Positions 1 through 11,635 are shown, numbered from the stretch's first letter. The stretch is DNA of 64,000 nucleotides from Diploptera punctata (GCA_030220185.1 JASPKZ010003845.1:744001-808000); one strand, 5' to 3'. Made by a program: numbers and translations. The notes: a model not told the origin generated them from the sequence alone.

Positions 1-164
1 GTCCTGTAAGTTTTAACATGTAATATAATCTGATAATTTCACTGTGACTTGAATCTGTGATTTTTGTTACGATAGTCATTGTTCGTGCTTGGTTGTATTA
101 TACTTTGTAACTGTAATTAAATACATGAAATTTGTTACTTTTATTCTGTACATATTGTACAAAA

Positions 165-738
165 AAGGAATTCATTATCAAAATGAGAAAAGTAATTATA
201 CTTCCATTAATTAAATAACAGATGCTGTTAGAATAATAAATGAAAATGGACAGTCAATGACAAATGAGGGAAATTTTGATGAGGTGGCTGATTTCAAATA
301 CCTAGGAACAATAATTACAAACAGGCATGAAGTGCATAAAGAAATTAAACGTAGGCTCAATTCTAGAAAAGGATGCTACGTATTATATATTACAGGACTC
401 TTGTCCCAATTTCTCTACGAAACATTAAACCGAATATATATAAAAGTGTTATTCTCCCAGGTATATTGCATGCATGCAAAACATGAGCTGTTACATTAAG
501 GGAAGAGAAAATATTACAAGTATTTGAGAATAAATTACTTAGGAAATTGTTTGGTCCAAAGAGAGATAAGCAGACAAGTGAATGCAGAAGACTAAATAAT
601 AATGAGCTGCTTGATATTTATAGGAAACCAGATGTAATAAAGAGAGTTAAATCTCGTAGACTGTGATGGGCAGGACACCTGACACGAATAGGGAATGAAA
701 GAGTGGGATGGAAACTCCTTATAGGAAAACAAGAGATA
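165..738 (+). mobile_element. LINE family 1, 3' ORF fragment
   Basis: Degenerate 3' end of a non-LTR retrotransposon reverse-transcriptase ORF. The frame starting at 257 contains NFDEVADFKYLGTIITN, the FKYLG signature that follows the RT core in RTE-like LINEs. Downstream, frame-shifted pieces match the usual order: reverse-coil, LRxxFGPKRD-like block, SRRLxWAGH-like block. Stops and indels make it non-coding. The clade (RTE-like) is inferred from the motif order and the GTTA-type tail of sister copies. Confidence 0.75.
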
Positions 739-1140
739 CAATTCTCAGTAAGTTTTTAGGAAAATTTTTGGACCAAACAGAGATGAACAGACAGTGAATG
801 GAGAAGACTTACGTAACAGTGAACTGCATGGTCTTTATAGGAAGCCAGATATATTAAGAACATTTAAGTCTCGTAGACTGTGATGGGCAGGATATGTGGC
901 ACGAATGGGGAATAAAATACGTGCATGGAAGCATCTTGAGGGAAAACTAGAGGGAAAACGCCTAGTTGGTAGACCGAGAAATAGGTGGGAGAATATCATT
1001 AATTATGATTTGAGGGAAGTAGATTATACAGGATATGATTGGAAAACATTATCTTGGGATAGAGATGTATGGAGAACTTATGTCCGCGCGGCCATGAACC
1101 TACGGGTTCGATAGTGCCAGTGAGTTAGAGTTAGTTAGGT
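739..1140 (+). mobile_element. LINE family 1, second 3' fragment in tandem
   Basis: A second copy of the LINE 3' end joins the first at about 739, where the text restarts at the FGPxRDEQ block. The frame 896-1114 is open and carries GKRLVGRPRNRWENIINYDLREVDY, given here only by its start GKRLVGRPRNRWENI, and ends with NLRVR and a stop. The end is followed by GTGAGTTAG-type simple tail. It is a dead fragment, not a host gene. Confidence 0.75.
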
Positions 1141-1310
1141 AGACCATGAATGAGGTAGGAGAATAACATTAACCATAATTTGAGAGAATTATAATATACG
1201 GGGATATTGGACAACATTGGCTCGGGATAGGGATGCATAGAGAGCTTACGTCCGGTCAGCCATGAACCTACTTATATTCAATAGCACTAGTGAGTTAGTA
1301 TAATAAATGA
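1141..1310 (+). mobile_element. LINE family 1, third degenerate 3' fragment
   Basis: Nucleotide text parallels the preceding copy from the RPRxRWxN block to the AGTGAGTTAGT tail, but with many indels. Three partial LINE tails thus lie head to tail at the window start. Confidence 0.6.
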
Positions 1311-1879
1311 TCTTGTTCAATATTGAATTTAAGGCGGAATGAACTGTCAGATGTTACCTGTAAGTAAATATAAAAATTGAACACCTTCAGGAAGAAAGAC
1401 ACTCTATTTCGTTTCATGTATGTTTTTTTATTTTAATTCTCCACCTTGCATGCACTGATGTTTTTATGTGCTCTGAAATATAATTGATTAGGTTGGCGAT
1501 GAGTTACAAAGGCTGAATATTGTAATAAAAACAAGAATGTACTCAGATCGAAGCTTTGTAATTAATTGAAGTGAATATGCTCTGTGGAAAATTAAAAAAA
1601 AAACATATATACATACTTCCAATCTCTGGTGTTTAGCTATCTTATTGTGTACATTTATAGTGTGAAATATGTTTGTATGTACCCCATTCGTCATTCCTGG
1701 TGACACGGGTGTACATTAGCGGGAGTTTCTTAACCAAGCTAATTTAGTACGCCGCTTATTAACTACAGATGTCAAGAGTGACGTGTGGTTAGCACATCGC
1801 CTAAATAAGACATCTAAATGGCAACTGAGGTGATATTTGAATGGACGAAGGTCGATTAAATGTTACACCGTCCATATTA
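1311..1879. other. Unassigned spacer
   Basis: No coding region or recognisable repeat was found in this stretch. The short minus-strand frame at 1488-1706 has no family signature. Confidence 0.5.
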
Positions 1880-2066
1880 TTCAAACTTGCGGTTCTTTTA
1901 CGAACCTGAAAAACTTCATTCTCTGGACGTTCGGTTTAAAGTTCCTTCTGGAGGACATCTTCCTTGGATTTTTTCATCTTAAAAATCCTTGGATCCCGGT
2001 CGTGTTTGAACCCGCAACCCTCTGGATAGAGGCAATGAACATAACTACTAAACCACCGCGCCCACT
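1880..2066 (-). mobile_element. SINE2 copy (tRNA-headed), minus strand
   Basis: Read on the minus strand, the 5' head GCGGTGGTTTAGTAGTTATG resembles a tRNA A box, and GGGTTCAAACACG resembles a B box. The body then runs through the shared ATTTTTAAGATG.AAAAATCCAAGG block and the TTCAGGTTCGTAAAAGAAC block seen in the copies at 13.56, 31.2 and 57.4 kb. It is truncated at its 3' side. Confidence 0.75.
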
Positions 2067-2439
2067 GTCTGGAAGGTATTATGATGGAGAAGTATTTTCT
2101 ACAAGAATTCTACCGCTGACATCGGATGGCATCGTTACCTTGTCATGGTGGTGTTATAACCCCGAGAGCTATGGAGGCGGTAGTTTTGCTGTCAAAAGGG
2201 TCACACTTGCCATATAAGGCGATAAACCAGACGAAAAAAATACCTTGGTCAGAAGAGTGACGATCTTTTACCATGAAAATACAACCGTCAGGTATAGCGA
2301 TCATGGGTTCCACTGGAGTAAAATTGTCTGGAGATAAAATAGTCCCCCATTCGGATCTCCGAGCGGGGACTTCTTCAAGGGATTCATGCTATAACCATAA
2401 ATGTAGGAAAATATTCCTAGTGTCATGAAATATTAGCAC
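2067..2439. other. Unassigned moderately GC-rich stretch
   Basis: The sequence is open in one frame to 2217 only because it continues from the antisense SINE frame. No protein family was recognised. It is probably part of an undescribed repeat, but no second copy was confirmed in the window. Confidence 0.35.
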
Positions 2440-2668
2440 ATGATATAGTGTGGCACGAATAGGGAATTAAAAAAGTGCAAGGAAACTTAGGGAAATCGAG
2501 AAATTGCCCAGTAGTTAGGCCAAGAATGAGGTTGAAATATGACTTATGATTTGAAGGATGTCAATCATAAAGGAGGTGATTGGAAAAGTATTATCTTAGT
2601 ATAGGGACGTATCCTAAGCTTGTGTCCGCGAGGCCAAGAACCTGCTGGTTCGATAATACCAGTTAGTT
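2440..2668 (+). mobile_element. LINE family 1, degenerate tail
   Basis: Recognisable order: GTGGCACGAATAGGGAA-like text, a PVGRPRMR-like block with indels, and the final CGCGAGGCCAAGAACCTGC..GGTTCGATA..CCAGTTAGTTA tail typical of LINE family 1. Confidence 0.65.
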
Positions 2669-3110
2669 AAGCTACCACTTGGAAAACAAATGAGGAAAGA
2701 AATCCAATTGAGATTTCATAATGCCATAGCCAAACCTGCTCTACTATTCGGAAGTGAATGCTGGACACTTCGAGCAAAAGATAAATCCCGCATTAATAGT
2801 TCACAAATGAGATTCCTCCGATCACCAACTGGAGTAACATTAAGGGATAGAATGAAAAGTGATGAGATAAGGATGCAGTGGAATAGTAGGGAAATGGTTG
2901 AACATATACAAAATTATCAGATTAAATGGTTCCAACACGTCCAGAGAATGTCAAATTCCCGTTTACCAAAGTTTATTTACCACCTCAACCCTAAAGGTAA
3001 AAGAGACCTCGGAAGACCCTTCAACCGATGGAAAGATCAGTTTTTGTAGTCGCAGAACGGGCATCATCACCCAATACTGCATTCGGAAGAAGAAGAAGAA
3101 GAAGACCACT
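2669..3110 (+). mobile_element. LINE family 2, RT C-terminal fragment
   Basis: The frame 2690-3049 encodes a C-terminal LINE segment: KPALLFGSECWTL (the YGxExW block after the RT core), then IRMQWNSREMVEHI and WFQHVQRM, then GKRDLGRPFNRWKDQ. This is the same architecture as family 1 but a different sequence, related to the fragments at 9.4, 11.85, 13.93 and 57.06 kb. It lacks the RT core and ends near an AAG-rich simple tail at 3086-3105. Confidence 0.75.
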
Positions 3111-3362
3111 GAACCATTTGGTTCAATCGGTAGCGTTTGAGGCTTGTATTCAGAGGATCTCGATTTTAAATCTTATAAATATTTTTCTGCGTTAGAAATA
3201 CGACAAAAAATTGCCATCGCTTTACGTGTTGTAAATAATATGCTGAAACATGACAACGAAGGACTACGGCCCGTTACTTATTGAATGCTGACTTGCGCTA
3301 GGATTTCTCCTAATTTTAAAGCCGTAAGGACAGTGTTCACATTCCTCAATTAATTAAGAACT
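3111..3362. other. Unassigned spacer
   Basis: No coding signal or repeat signature recognised. Confidence 0.4.
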
Positions 3363-3560
3363 GTTATAAACAAATTCCACGGCGCGACAAGCCTAGAAGT
3401 CCCTTGGCCTACAATCCGGCTGCTGACCTCACATCCACATGTTTAATCTCAGAGGTAGACGATCATCCAGACACTGTAGGTGTGACATGTCATAATATCA
3501 AGTCCTCAGCAATTATAGCTGATTTTTCTCAACCTAGAACCGCTACTGTGCAATTCTGGC
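3363..3560 (-). mobile_element. SINE3 copy, minus strand, truncated
   Basis: The reverse complement matches the body of the SINE at 32087-32452: GTTGAG..CCAGCTATAA, a GACTxGACATG block, CACATGTCA, ACACTGxxTGATCATC, and a CTTGTCGCGCC end. It lacks the tRNA-like head. Confidence 0.7.
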
Positions 3561-3771
3561 TTCTTTAATCGCATTTGAGGGGTCTATGGTATATGGTGCG
3601 GTAAGAGGGGAGAGCGAGTTGCAGCTATTACTAGCAACTACCCTCAGTTTAAAAATATAATAAATGCTAGACATTGTGTTTTCTTATCTGCTAGTTCTGT
3701 GTTAATGAATAATTTTTTCTCATAATTTTGGAGTGTTTATTATAGAATAGTGTTGTTTTTATAACAATTTA

Positions 3772-3772
<1 letters not shown>

Positions 3773-3818
<46 letters not shown>
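3773..3818 (+). repeat. (TTA)n microsatellite
   Basis: Uninterrupted TTA/ATT trinucleotide run of about 45 bp. Confidence 0.95.
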
Positions 3819-3820
<2 letters not shown>

Positions 3821-4085
3821 CAATTCGTCTCAGAAGACGAGGTAACTCTGTCCGTTATATATTTTGCAATTTTTTTACATGCCTTGGCAAGGCTAATATT
3901 TTGTTAACATTTATGAATAGTACAGGAATATATTTTGGTCTTCATACTTATTGTAATCTCAAGAACCGTTATCTTTTGTTCGTTTTGAATGTCTGAAAAT
4001 AGACAATATAATTTACGGCGATTTAAATCTGGTTTCTGGGGAAATGCATTGAGCATTTAAATCTGAACCGAATGCGTTAAAAAAA
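3819..4085 (+). repeat. Repeat R, copy 1
   Basis: Starts AATTCGTCTCAGAAGACGAG and continues through TGAATGTCTGAAAATA and GAGCATTTAAA blocks. The same text occurs at 21613-22478, where it is interrupted by a foldback element. The class is unknown and there is no coding potential. Confidence 0.7.
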
Positions 4086-4590
4086 AATTGCATGCCTACT
4101 AGTTCCTTTCCCCACTCGGCAATGTTTCTCCTGCCACGCGCCTTTGGTTTCACCAAGACGGCTACAGTTACCAGAACTGGACAGTACTTGTTGTAGCTAC
4201 TCAAATTCCTCACGATGCTGGGTGGGCACTAGTCCCATACTGACTGAAATTCCATATGAAAATTTCTTCCCCCATGGGAACTGGAACTAACGCAAGTCCC
4301 ATAGACGCCAAGGCATCTTGCCTTAACCACTTGTTGCACCCGGTGAATAAATATTTTGGAACTTTCTCACGATTCAGTTCAATGGATGGCGGTAATCATT
4401 ACTGTGTGAATCTAAGGAACTTCTACATTAGTAATTCTGTGCAACTCCCACCACACTGATGACATCGCCATACGCTAGCGGAAAAGTTCAGCATTGACTT
4501 ACATGGCATAATATGTGCTGCAAACTGGAACTGGTGTGGGTCCTTGGCAGCTAATGACCATGTGTTTATCATTATGGGGGTTTAGTGATA
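4086..4590. other. Unassigned spacer
   Basis: Only short unconvincing frames occur in either orientation and no family signature is present. Confidence 0.45.
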
Positions 4591-4599
4591 TATCATTAT

Positions 4600-5330
4600 G
4601 TTCAATTGTGTCGTCCTGTTTATCCGGTAATGACCAATCATGTTACAATGATTTTTGATTTACAACCAATCACAATCGTGTTTCGCCAAGAATTTACCAA
4701 CTAAAGTTTATCATAATAAAGAAAGCACCTCCTTTTTAACATTATGAATAGGTCATAGCATTATTTTGCAGTGACTGACTAACCAAGAAATACGGCTACC
4801 AGATTGTATATATAGTGCATGAATGTCAACACATACCGCATGCGGGAGTTAATACAAAAACATTTGTAGCAATTGATTATACCACCAAGAAAAGAAACCA
4901 CTGTTTGCACTTTCTTAAATGTATTTTTTCCCAGAAAAATATAATTGTCATATTTACATCATATGACATCAGAAATGAATTAATATACAGTTTGATGTGT
5001 TTCATTTTTTCTCCACTAGAGTGCATTCTTACAATATTGCGTTCCTTTGGCAATAAATAATATGATCTGGTTGCAGTGACGAACAAAATAAGCAAATGAA
5101 GCATACCAATCGTTTCTCATTTGTTTTCAAACATCGTTAACATTAAATATATAAATATTTAAATAATGATTTGTGAGTAAACAGCTTAATTTTATTCGTT
5201 AAATAGTCCTAACAAATGCCAATCTTAATTTCCAAATTCTCTAGATAAATTCACTCCTCACTTCGTGAGTCGTGAGTTTATCGATAATTTGGAAATCTTT
5301 CGTGGCATTACTTATGAAAGTTTTATTCAA
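4600..5330 (+). repeat. Repeat X, copy 1
   Basis: A ~730-bp non-coding unit that recurs at 12160-12915 and, split by a Penelope-like element, at 41640-42029 plus 44725-45365. Conserved landmarks in order: two CCAAT boxes (about 4631 and 4668), TATATATAG near 4807, CAGTTTGATGTGTTTCATTT near 4990, and a terminal hairpin (about 5215-5312) made by GATTTCCAAATT-like and AATTTGGAAATC arms. A solo LTR or non-autonomous element with its own promoter would fit. The class is not established. Confidence 0.7.
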
Positions 5331-5699
5331 TATAACTTTAATTATTTAATTTTATAAATACTTAATCGGAAATAAAATATATTTTAAATATAATGACTGC
5401 CGACGAGCCGAGAATCGGAAGGCCGGTAGCCAGAATGAGCCGGCTACTCTAACTGAACACATCTCATTACAATTTACTGGGTCATCATCAGGTAAATTGC
5501 CTCCGAAACACACTTTTACCAGTTGATACATAAACAGAAAATCCAGGCAGCATACTGGATATCATGGAACTTTTTTTTAATTAAATAAAAATAAAACTTA
5601 GTTTTATTTGATTTTCATATTTATTAATTTTTTGTGTATGCTCAGATAAGGAATCGTTCAGCATTAAGCATGCAAGGAAAATATAACATTATTTTTTGT
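5331..5699. other. Unassigned AT-rich spacer
   Basis: No gene seen. A GC-richer island at 5400-5520 has no recognised family. Confidence 0.4.
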
Positions 5700-5905
5700 C
5701 TGGAATAGGGCTATGTGCCGGCAATAGGTTTCGCCTTACCTCTTCTTTTCTTCACCATCTCTCATACAACACAAATACACTATACAAAACACTTATACAT
5801 ACACTCATCCCACACTCTTTTCTGTACACAATACAAGTACAGATGGTCTGCTGAAGTGGTGCGTATATTAAATTTATTGCATTAACGCCATCTGTCCACA
5901 AATTT
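5700..5905 (+). repeat. Repeat Y, copy next to a GR 3' end
   Basis: Contains CTCATACAACACA, a TACACAATACAAGTA-like block, GGTCTGCTGAAGTGGTGC and a CCATCTGTCCA block. A diverged copy lies at about 48190-48520. Both copies sit just beyond the 3' end of a minus-strand gustatory receptor. Confidence 0.55.
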
Positions 5906-5914
5906 TAATTGCAT

Positions 5915-7183
5915 TCATTGTTTCAGCTGAATCAAAATTACAATGTAAGTTACAGCCGTAGCAAGAGCAGTGCACAGAAGTGAAATATCAATTTGAAGGA
6001 ACCAGAAGGCCGTGAAATTAATTTTGTTTTCAGATACCTGTCCAGAGAACAACTGAAGTTGATATATAATTTCTTTATCCATTGGGAACTGCAAAAGATT
6101 CTTCTGTATCTGCGAACTAAGTTTTCTGGATTCTAGCATTCCTAGATGACAAAACACAGTCGTACATAATATCATTGACAAAAACATGGCAAGCCACAGT
6201 AATTTGGATATTAAGAAGTAAGGTTGTATAAATGTATATTCTTCCAGATTATAAAAATATTTGATCATATAATAGAAGTTTACTGTTAGTCCAATGGTTT
6301 GTCTCAGAAATTCTAAAAGAATAGGACATCCATACACGTGGTTCAAAAGTTGTACTGTTTCAAAAATGTCGTTGTAAAGGCGTCTGAGAGTAACTATATC
6401 AGAAACTTGGATTTTTCTAGTTTTATTCCACATTTTTTTCAATCTTCCTTGTACATTTGTGTCGGCCTCCTTCTACAGACTGCACAGTAAGTATCCCAGG
6501 ATCTGCATCTGATATGACTTTACATATTTTCTTATTCTCCTCAGAAAACTCTCCAATTCTTTGTGTATTAATATCATATGTTTTCATGATATTTATTAAT
6601 TTTGTCAAAGAATTTTGGATAATTTTCACGAATTTACAGAACTGTAGCATTATGACCACATTAAGAAAATGTGAGAATCGTAATAAAATACTGAGAACAT
6701 GAGAATAATTTCTTCCATAGTTGAATGAGTCGTATAAGAGAAATGGTATTATAATTCCAGTTATCATTACAAGGGCCATCTTGTTAAAATTTAGGTTTCT
6801 TGATTTTGTGCTTTGCAGACGTGAATAATTATCAAGAAGGCCATTAATTACAGATAATCTTGTTATTAATGCTACTATTTTTGTTCTGTTACCCGACACG
6901 TTAAGTACTATTGTAAGAAAAGCGACGATGAAATTCAGGGGTTGACAAAATGTATAGCTGACAATTTCGCCAGGATCAGTCTGATTTGTTTGTTGATATC
7001 TAATTACTATGCAAATCATGCCAAATATTAACATGCATATCATTAAAATGGAGCAAAATATTCCTGATATATTATGTTTCAAGTCTCCCATTATGAATTT
7101 TTCATTTGTTTTGTTATCTCTATGTACTGTTATAGGACATAATCCTAATATTTTTGAAAAATAACAGAATTGGAGTCAATCAT
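5915..7183 (-). pseudogene. Gustatory receptor, full length but frame-shifted
   Basis: Seven-transmembrane insect taste receptor, expected in the dendrite membrane of a gustatory neuron as a ligand-gated channel subunit. Two overlapping frames (6423-7091 and 5915-6442) give one GR of roughly 425 residues. The N-terminal side can be followed upstream of 7091 without a Met: the minus strand encodes KILGLCPITVHRDN, the GLAPF-like GR start motif. The in-frame text stops at a TGA at 7176-7178, while an ATG at 7183 lies one base out of phase. The ATG frame would join through the five-base A/T run at 7157-7161. The second shift lies in the seven-base run at 6433-6439. The C terminus ends TYIVILIQLKQ, matching the family TYhhhhhQF motif. 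It is most similar by eye to the GR at 48.8 kb. Either a young pseudogene or a gene with consensus errors. Confidence 0.85.
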
Positions 7184-7562
7184 TAATAGTATTATTGCTG
7201 TTTTTATAGTATTGCCACATGATGAAGTCTACTTTGATAGTGCAACGGAATACATTCGAATGGATCAGGGAATTTTCATAATGTAGGAAAAATACATACA
7301 GTATTTGGATGATATGGATCTTTCCATTACTTAAATTGTATTTATTGTAATATTTTTATTGCTTTTCATTACATTTAATATGTGTCAATGAAAAGTAATG
7401 TAATTTAATTTGAGCAAAAGGGCAATGTTAAGAAATAACATGAAGAAACTAGCAAATGTAATCATACTAAACGATAAAATGTTTTCGATAATTATATTGC
7501 TATCAATTAAAATAAACTCCGTAAAAACATACATCTCATCAGATACACAAACAAACAAAAAT
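7184..7562. promoter_or_regulatory. 5' flank of the minus-strand GR
   Basis: Upstream region of the GR at 5915-7183. It is AT rich with no coding frames. No TATA box or other element can be assigned with confidence. Confidence 0.3.
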
Positions 7563-7769
7563 TCTCTAAAGCAGGTCTGCTAAAACTCGCTCACTTAGGT
7601 GTGAAAAGACGCCCCCTCTCCCTCCCGCATCAGGTGTAATCCCAATGAAACGATTCAACTGACAAGTGAGTTGCAGTGTCATAACTTGTCAGCCTATCCG
7701 ACGTAGGGTTGAATAGGAGAGCCTTCTTTTCACACCTATTGATGGCTTAATAATGACCCTGCTCTAAAG
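7563..7769 (+). mobile_element. Short foldback/MITE-like element
   Basis: The two ends are imperfect inverted copies: CTCTAAAGCAGG...AGGTGTGAAAAG on the left and CTTTTCACACCT...CCTGCTCTAAAG on the right, enclosing a GC-rich core. Length about 207 bp, no ORF. Target duplication not resolved. Confidence 0.6.
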
Positions 7770-8011
7770 GGTAAGTGCCGTTTGGTAGACTTTAGGAAGC
7801 GATTTAATATAGTTTCATTCAAAATAAAACGTTTTTATACTCCGCGTTGATATATTTGGAGGTTGTCATGTACAAGACATGCCTACAATTCTCATGAAGA
7901 AAAGTTTGGTCTTTAGGTAAAGTCTTCCCAATTTATTTTTTCTGTTTTATGGTTCTTATAATAGAAAATTCGTGAGAGTAGTAGATATGTTAAAAGGAAA
8001 ATACGTTAAAA

Positions 8012-8015
8012 TCAA

Positions 8016-8097
<82 letters not shown>
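8012..8097 (+). repeat. (ATT)n microsatellite
   Basis: About 85 bp of uninterrupted ATT units. The long isoleucine frame through it is an artefact. Confidence 0.95.
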
Positions 8098-8524
8098 TTT
8101 ACAGATTGTTCCCTATTTCCATATCCTTTGTCTAAGCATATTTTTTCTTATAATTTTTTATGGGTCTCTGGATATCATTCTCTCAAGTATGTTTAGGTCG
8201 TCCAAATCTCTTTCTCCCTGACGATATTCATGCATATGTCTTATTTTGCATCTTATGTTGACCGTCCATAGTGAGTGTTCATACCATTTTAATTGTCACT
8301 TCTATATTTCATCAATTATGTCTCTATCTCCTCACATAACTTCTCTTATTTGTAAATATCTCATATTCTTTTCTTCATCATTATCATAAAGAACCCATCT
8401 GGATGCCAGAAAATTCTTCCTTAATCTCGTTTTACATCCATACTTCAGCTCCATTACTAATTGTTATGAATACATAGTCTTTTATATAGATTTTTTATTG
8501 TTTTATAGATTATTTTAATTATTC
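8098..8524. other. Unassigned spacer, possible minus-strand LINE debris
   Basis: The text 8155-8300 resembles degraded LINE family 2 read in reverse (for example a CTTATTTTGCATCTTATGTTGACC stretch), but no open block of more than a few residues supports it. Confidence 0.3.
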
Positions 8525-8925
8525 AAGCAAAGTCTTTCGAAATAGAGTTTAGACATTCAAAGTCTGTTGAAATAGAGTTTAGACATGATATAGTTCAGAG
8601 CAAAGTTTTGCATAGCTAACTGTAAACATCCCTACATTTAGTTTATTAGAATGTTAGTGAGTACAGTTAGGGTAACTAGAGGTCAAATTGAGTATATAAC
8701 ACTTGAGAAGTGAGGGTCTCGGGTCTGTCTGTTTTTGTGTAAACTGCTGAAGGATAAGTCACCGACCATTTTTCTTAATATGTAGTCTGTACTTTTTGTA
8801 AAAAGAATCAATTACCTTAACTATTTTCAAGGGATAGTAGAATTCTAAACAAATGTAGACTGTGTTAATGCTATATTTTCAAGGGATAATCGAATTCTAA
8901 ACGATGTAGATTAGGGTAAATTTAT
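8525..8925 (+). repeat. Two small tandem duplications
   Basis: TTGAAATAGAGTTTAGACAT occurs with a near-identical unit at about 8527-8556 and 8557-8586. A second pair of ~50-bp units begins TTTTCAAGGGATA at about 8827 and 8877. No coding content. Confidence 0.7.
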
Positions 8926-9232
8926 AAATTCCACAACTCCCTCTTCTCAACCCCAGGAAGTACTGTAGTTTTAATATAGGCTTAGATTAGTTATTTAGGG
9001 CTAGAATACTTAGGGATTCTAATTATTTATACTTTAGTAATAAAATAGTTTAAAATAAGACTCCATTTGTTTATTTCAAATGTATAACTGTACATCCTCA
9101 TACTACCGCTCGGCTAGATAAACACGCTACCAGATTTTCCAAGTCCCGAAGGTCCTTTAAGCTTAAGAAATCCAGCTGGGGTTTATAATACTAATACACT
9201 TCAGATAATAATTTTGTGTATATTAAATATAT

Positions 9233-9395
9233 CCAGGTTGAGAAAACCAGCTATAACGGCTGGGGAACTCGACATGCTGACCACATGTCACCCCTACACT
9301 GGCTGATTATCATCTACCTCTGTGGATGTGAGGCCAGCAGTCGGATGGTAGGCTAAGGGCCTTGTAGGCCTGTCGCGCCAGGAGTTTTTTTTATT
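9233..9395 (+). mobile_element. SINE3 copy, 5'-truncated
   Basis: Matches the SINE at 32.1 kb from GTTGAG.AACCAGCTATAACG through the CACATGTCACCCCTACACTG block, then CCTGTCGCGCC and a T-rich tail. The tRNA-like head is missing. Confidence 0.75.
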
Positions 9396-9399
9396 ATTA

Positions 9400-9835
9400 A
9401 ATATATCAAACCATAATTCAGAGCATTTTAACATATGGTGCTGAAGTCTGGCAAATTCCTGCCAGGGAAATGAAAAGAATTTTAAGTACAGAAATGGATG
9501 TTTTAAGAAGATCAGCTGGAAAATCTACATTGCATAGAATACGAAATAAAGAAATAAGGGAAATTATGGGTGTACAAGAGGAGCCGGGCATCATAGACAT
9601 TACAGAAAAGAAAAGATTACAGTGGTATGGCCATGTCTAAAGATTGCCTAAAATTGTTATGGAATGGATTCCAATAGAAAGGAGGAAGAAGGGAAGACCG
9701 AAGAAAACTTGGATAGAAGGGGTACAAGCAGTTATGAATATCAGAGGATTGGAGGAAGATCAATGGATGGACAGAGAGGAATGGCGTTTAGTTTCCGGAA
9801 GTCGGCGGCAGCTGCCATGATACCGGATGATGATG
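9400..9835 (+). mobile_element. LINE family 2, RT C-terminal fragment
   Basis: Translating the plus strand gives AEVWQIPAREMKRILSTEMD, then RIRNKEIREIMGVQ, RLQWYGHV, a TAA stop, then a GRPKKTWIEGVQ block and DREEWR. This is the standard C-terminal order of a LINE RT protein, broken by at least one stop (near 9640). The 3' side ends in a GATGATGAT tail. Confidence 0.75.
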
Positions 9836-10189
9836 ATGATGATATATATATTTGGTCTTTTCCGTATATTTTATTTCCCTTAAGATATACTTTAAATAGC
9901 CTATCTTGTTAAATTTCTGCATTTATTTATTCTATATGTAATTTGTCCATAATTTCTGTTTTCTTTTGTTAAATATAATTCCATAAAATTTGCATGTCCC
10001 AACGGTTTAAATTTCTTCATTTTCTACTTGAAAATAACTTACAGTTTTCTTTACCTAGCACTAAATACTCAGATTTTTCAATATAATCTGCTTTTAGCGA
10101 ATTCAAAAAGAATCAAATTACTCGTGTTGTTCTCATGATAACATTTTTAATTTTTTTTAGATCTTTATCAATCCTATATAGTAGACATC

Positions 10190-10191
<2 letters not shown>
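9836..10191. other. Unassigned AT-rich spacer
   Basis: No gene or confirmed repeat. Confidence 0.4.

Positions 10192-10243
<52 letters not shown>
10192..10243 (+). repeat. (TA)n microsatellite
   Basis: About 50 bp of TA units immediately before a SINE1 head. Confidence 0.95.
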
Positions 10244-10245
<2 letters not shown>

Positions 10246-10246
<1 letters not shown>

Positions 10247-10584
10247 TATCCACCGCTGTGATCTCGAGCTAGCGTGCTGCCTTGTCACGCAGCGGGCCCG
10301 GGTTCGATTCCCGGTCGGGACAGGCTCCTGGGTGAGGTTTTTTTTCCGGGGTTTTTCCTCACCTGTAAGACAAATGTCAGGAAGCTTAGGGCCCAACGGT
10401 CCCCGAAAAATCATTCGGGCCGTCATCATTATCATGCTTATCATTATCATCATCATCCTTCACCGGTGTGGAAAACAACGGGAAGCTACCACACCTATAA
10501 TTCCCTAGTAAAGCTGCAAAGCATAGCATGAAAATGCTATGTTGCAGTGAAAGAACTGCCTTCGGACAGAATTACTAAGGAAGG

Positions 10585-10588
<4 letters not shown>
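10246..10588 (+). mobile_element. SINE1, full-length copy
   Basis: tRNA-derived SINE. The head has an A-box-like TAGCGTGCTGCCTTG and a perfect Pol III B box GGTTCGATTCC at about 10301. The body contains GGGGTTTTTCCTCACCTGTA, AGGGCCCAACGGTCCCCG, CACCGGTGTGGAAA and AGCATGAAAATGCTATG, and the end GAATTACTA. Other copies are at 14.65, 16.56 and 26.46 kb. Internal Pol III promoter function is inferred from the boxes. Confidence 0.9.
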
Positions 10589-10625
<37 letters not shown>

Positions 10626-10741
10626 GTTTCAGAATAAGTATTACAGACATCTAGGGGTTGTAGAGGAGACTTAGTAGGTAAAGTTTTAGGAACCTATGTC
10701 CGGAAACGTAGAAGTCTGAAATACTTATTTTGAAACACCTT

Positions 10742-10790
<49 letters not shown>
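10589..10790 (+). mobile_element. Short palindromic element between two (TA)n runs
   Basis: A ~120-bp segment (10620-10740) has inverted ends, AGGGTGTTTCAGAATAAGTA on the left and TACTTATTTTGAAACACCT on the right. TA runs of 30-45 bp flank it on both sides. This fits a small MITE inserted in a TA tract. Confidence 0.6.
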
Positions 10791-11400
10791 TAAGGTCTAG
10801 CAAGCGCTATTTTTGTTTCATCGAACCGAACTTAACATATAGCAGTTAATTAAAAGTTAGATCGAGTTCGTTAACCAGCAAAATCAGACCATTAGTTGTA
10901 AGAGTTCACTTAAAACGAAAGTTTAAAAATCGCTCTAGCAGTTGCAATATTAAATTATTCACAACGAAATTCGGTATTTGCTACTAAAATAAACCGAAGA
11001 AGGTATTCTGTAAGCGAATACACGACGCTTTACGAATTCCCTTCTATATTCCGGTTTCTTTCAAATTCCCGACTTATTCCCGGTTTTAAAGATTTTCCCG
11101 ATTGCTAACCCTGCTTGAAGTAGTACCCGCCCACAGACCCGAATGGGAGACATTTTACCTCCGGAAAAATTTAACCTACTTTGAACCTATGTCCGCGTTT
11201 TTTGACGGTTATATTTTACGCAGATAGATCGTCAGTATTTCGACCAAGACACTTTTTTTCGTCTGGCTTAATGCCTTGGACCTGTCCGGCAGGAGTAACC
11301 CCTTCTCAGCAGCAATGGACCGTCGGCTAGCTTTCGGGGTTATTTAAGCCCAGAAGCTATTCCACCCGTCGAGGTAAAAATATTATGGAGTGACTACTGG
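10791..11400. other. Unassigned spacer
   Basis: No reading frame or known repeat recognised. The part 11240-11400 is GC richer and looks repeat-derived, without a second copy in the window. Confidence 0.35.
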
Positions 11401-11406
11401 GCCTAC

Positions 11407-11408
11407 CG

Positions 11409-11451
<43 letters not shown>

Positions 11452-11467
11452 GATAATAATAATAATA

Positions 11468-11508
<41 letters not shown>

Positions 11509-11577
11509 TTTTGAAGAATAGCGGTTAGAATGGCTTTAGTTCAAGACAATTTAACATACTGGCCAGGCATTTTACGA

Positions 11578-11635
<58 letters not shown>

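Noticed and set aside
1837..2217. 126-residue frame
   Set aside because: It reads antisense through a SINE2 copy and into unassigned text.
7972..8196. Poly-Ile, poly-Leu, poly-Asn and poly-Tyr frames over ATT/AAT tracts (also 30870, 50232, 50356, 53910)
   Set aside because: These are microsatellites read in frame, with no flanking coding signal.
10260..10325. SINE heads as functional tRNA genes
   Set aside because: A and B boxes are present, but the heads do not form complete cloverleafs with an acceptor stem and are followed by SINE bodies repeated elsewhere.
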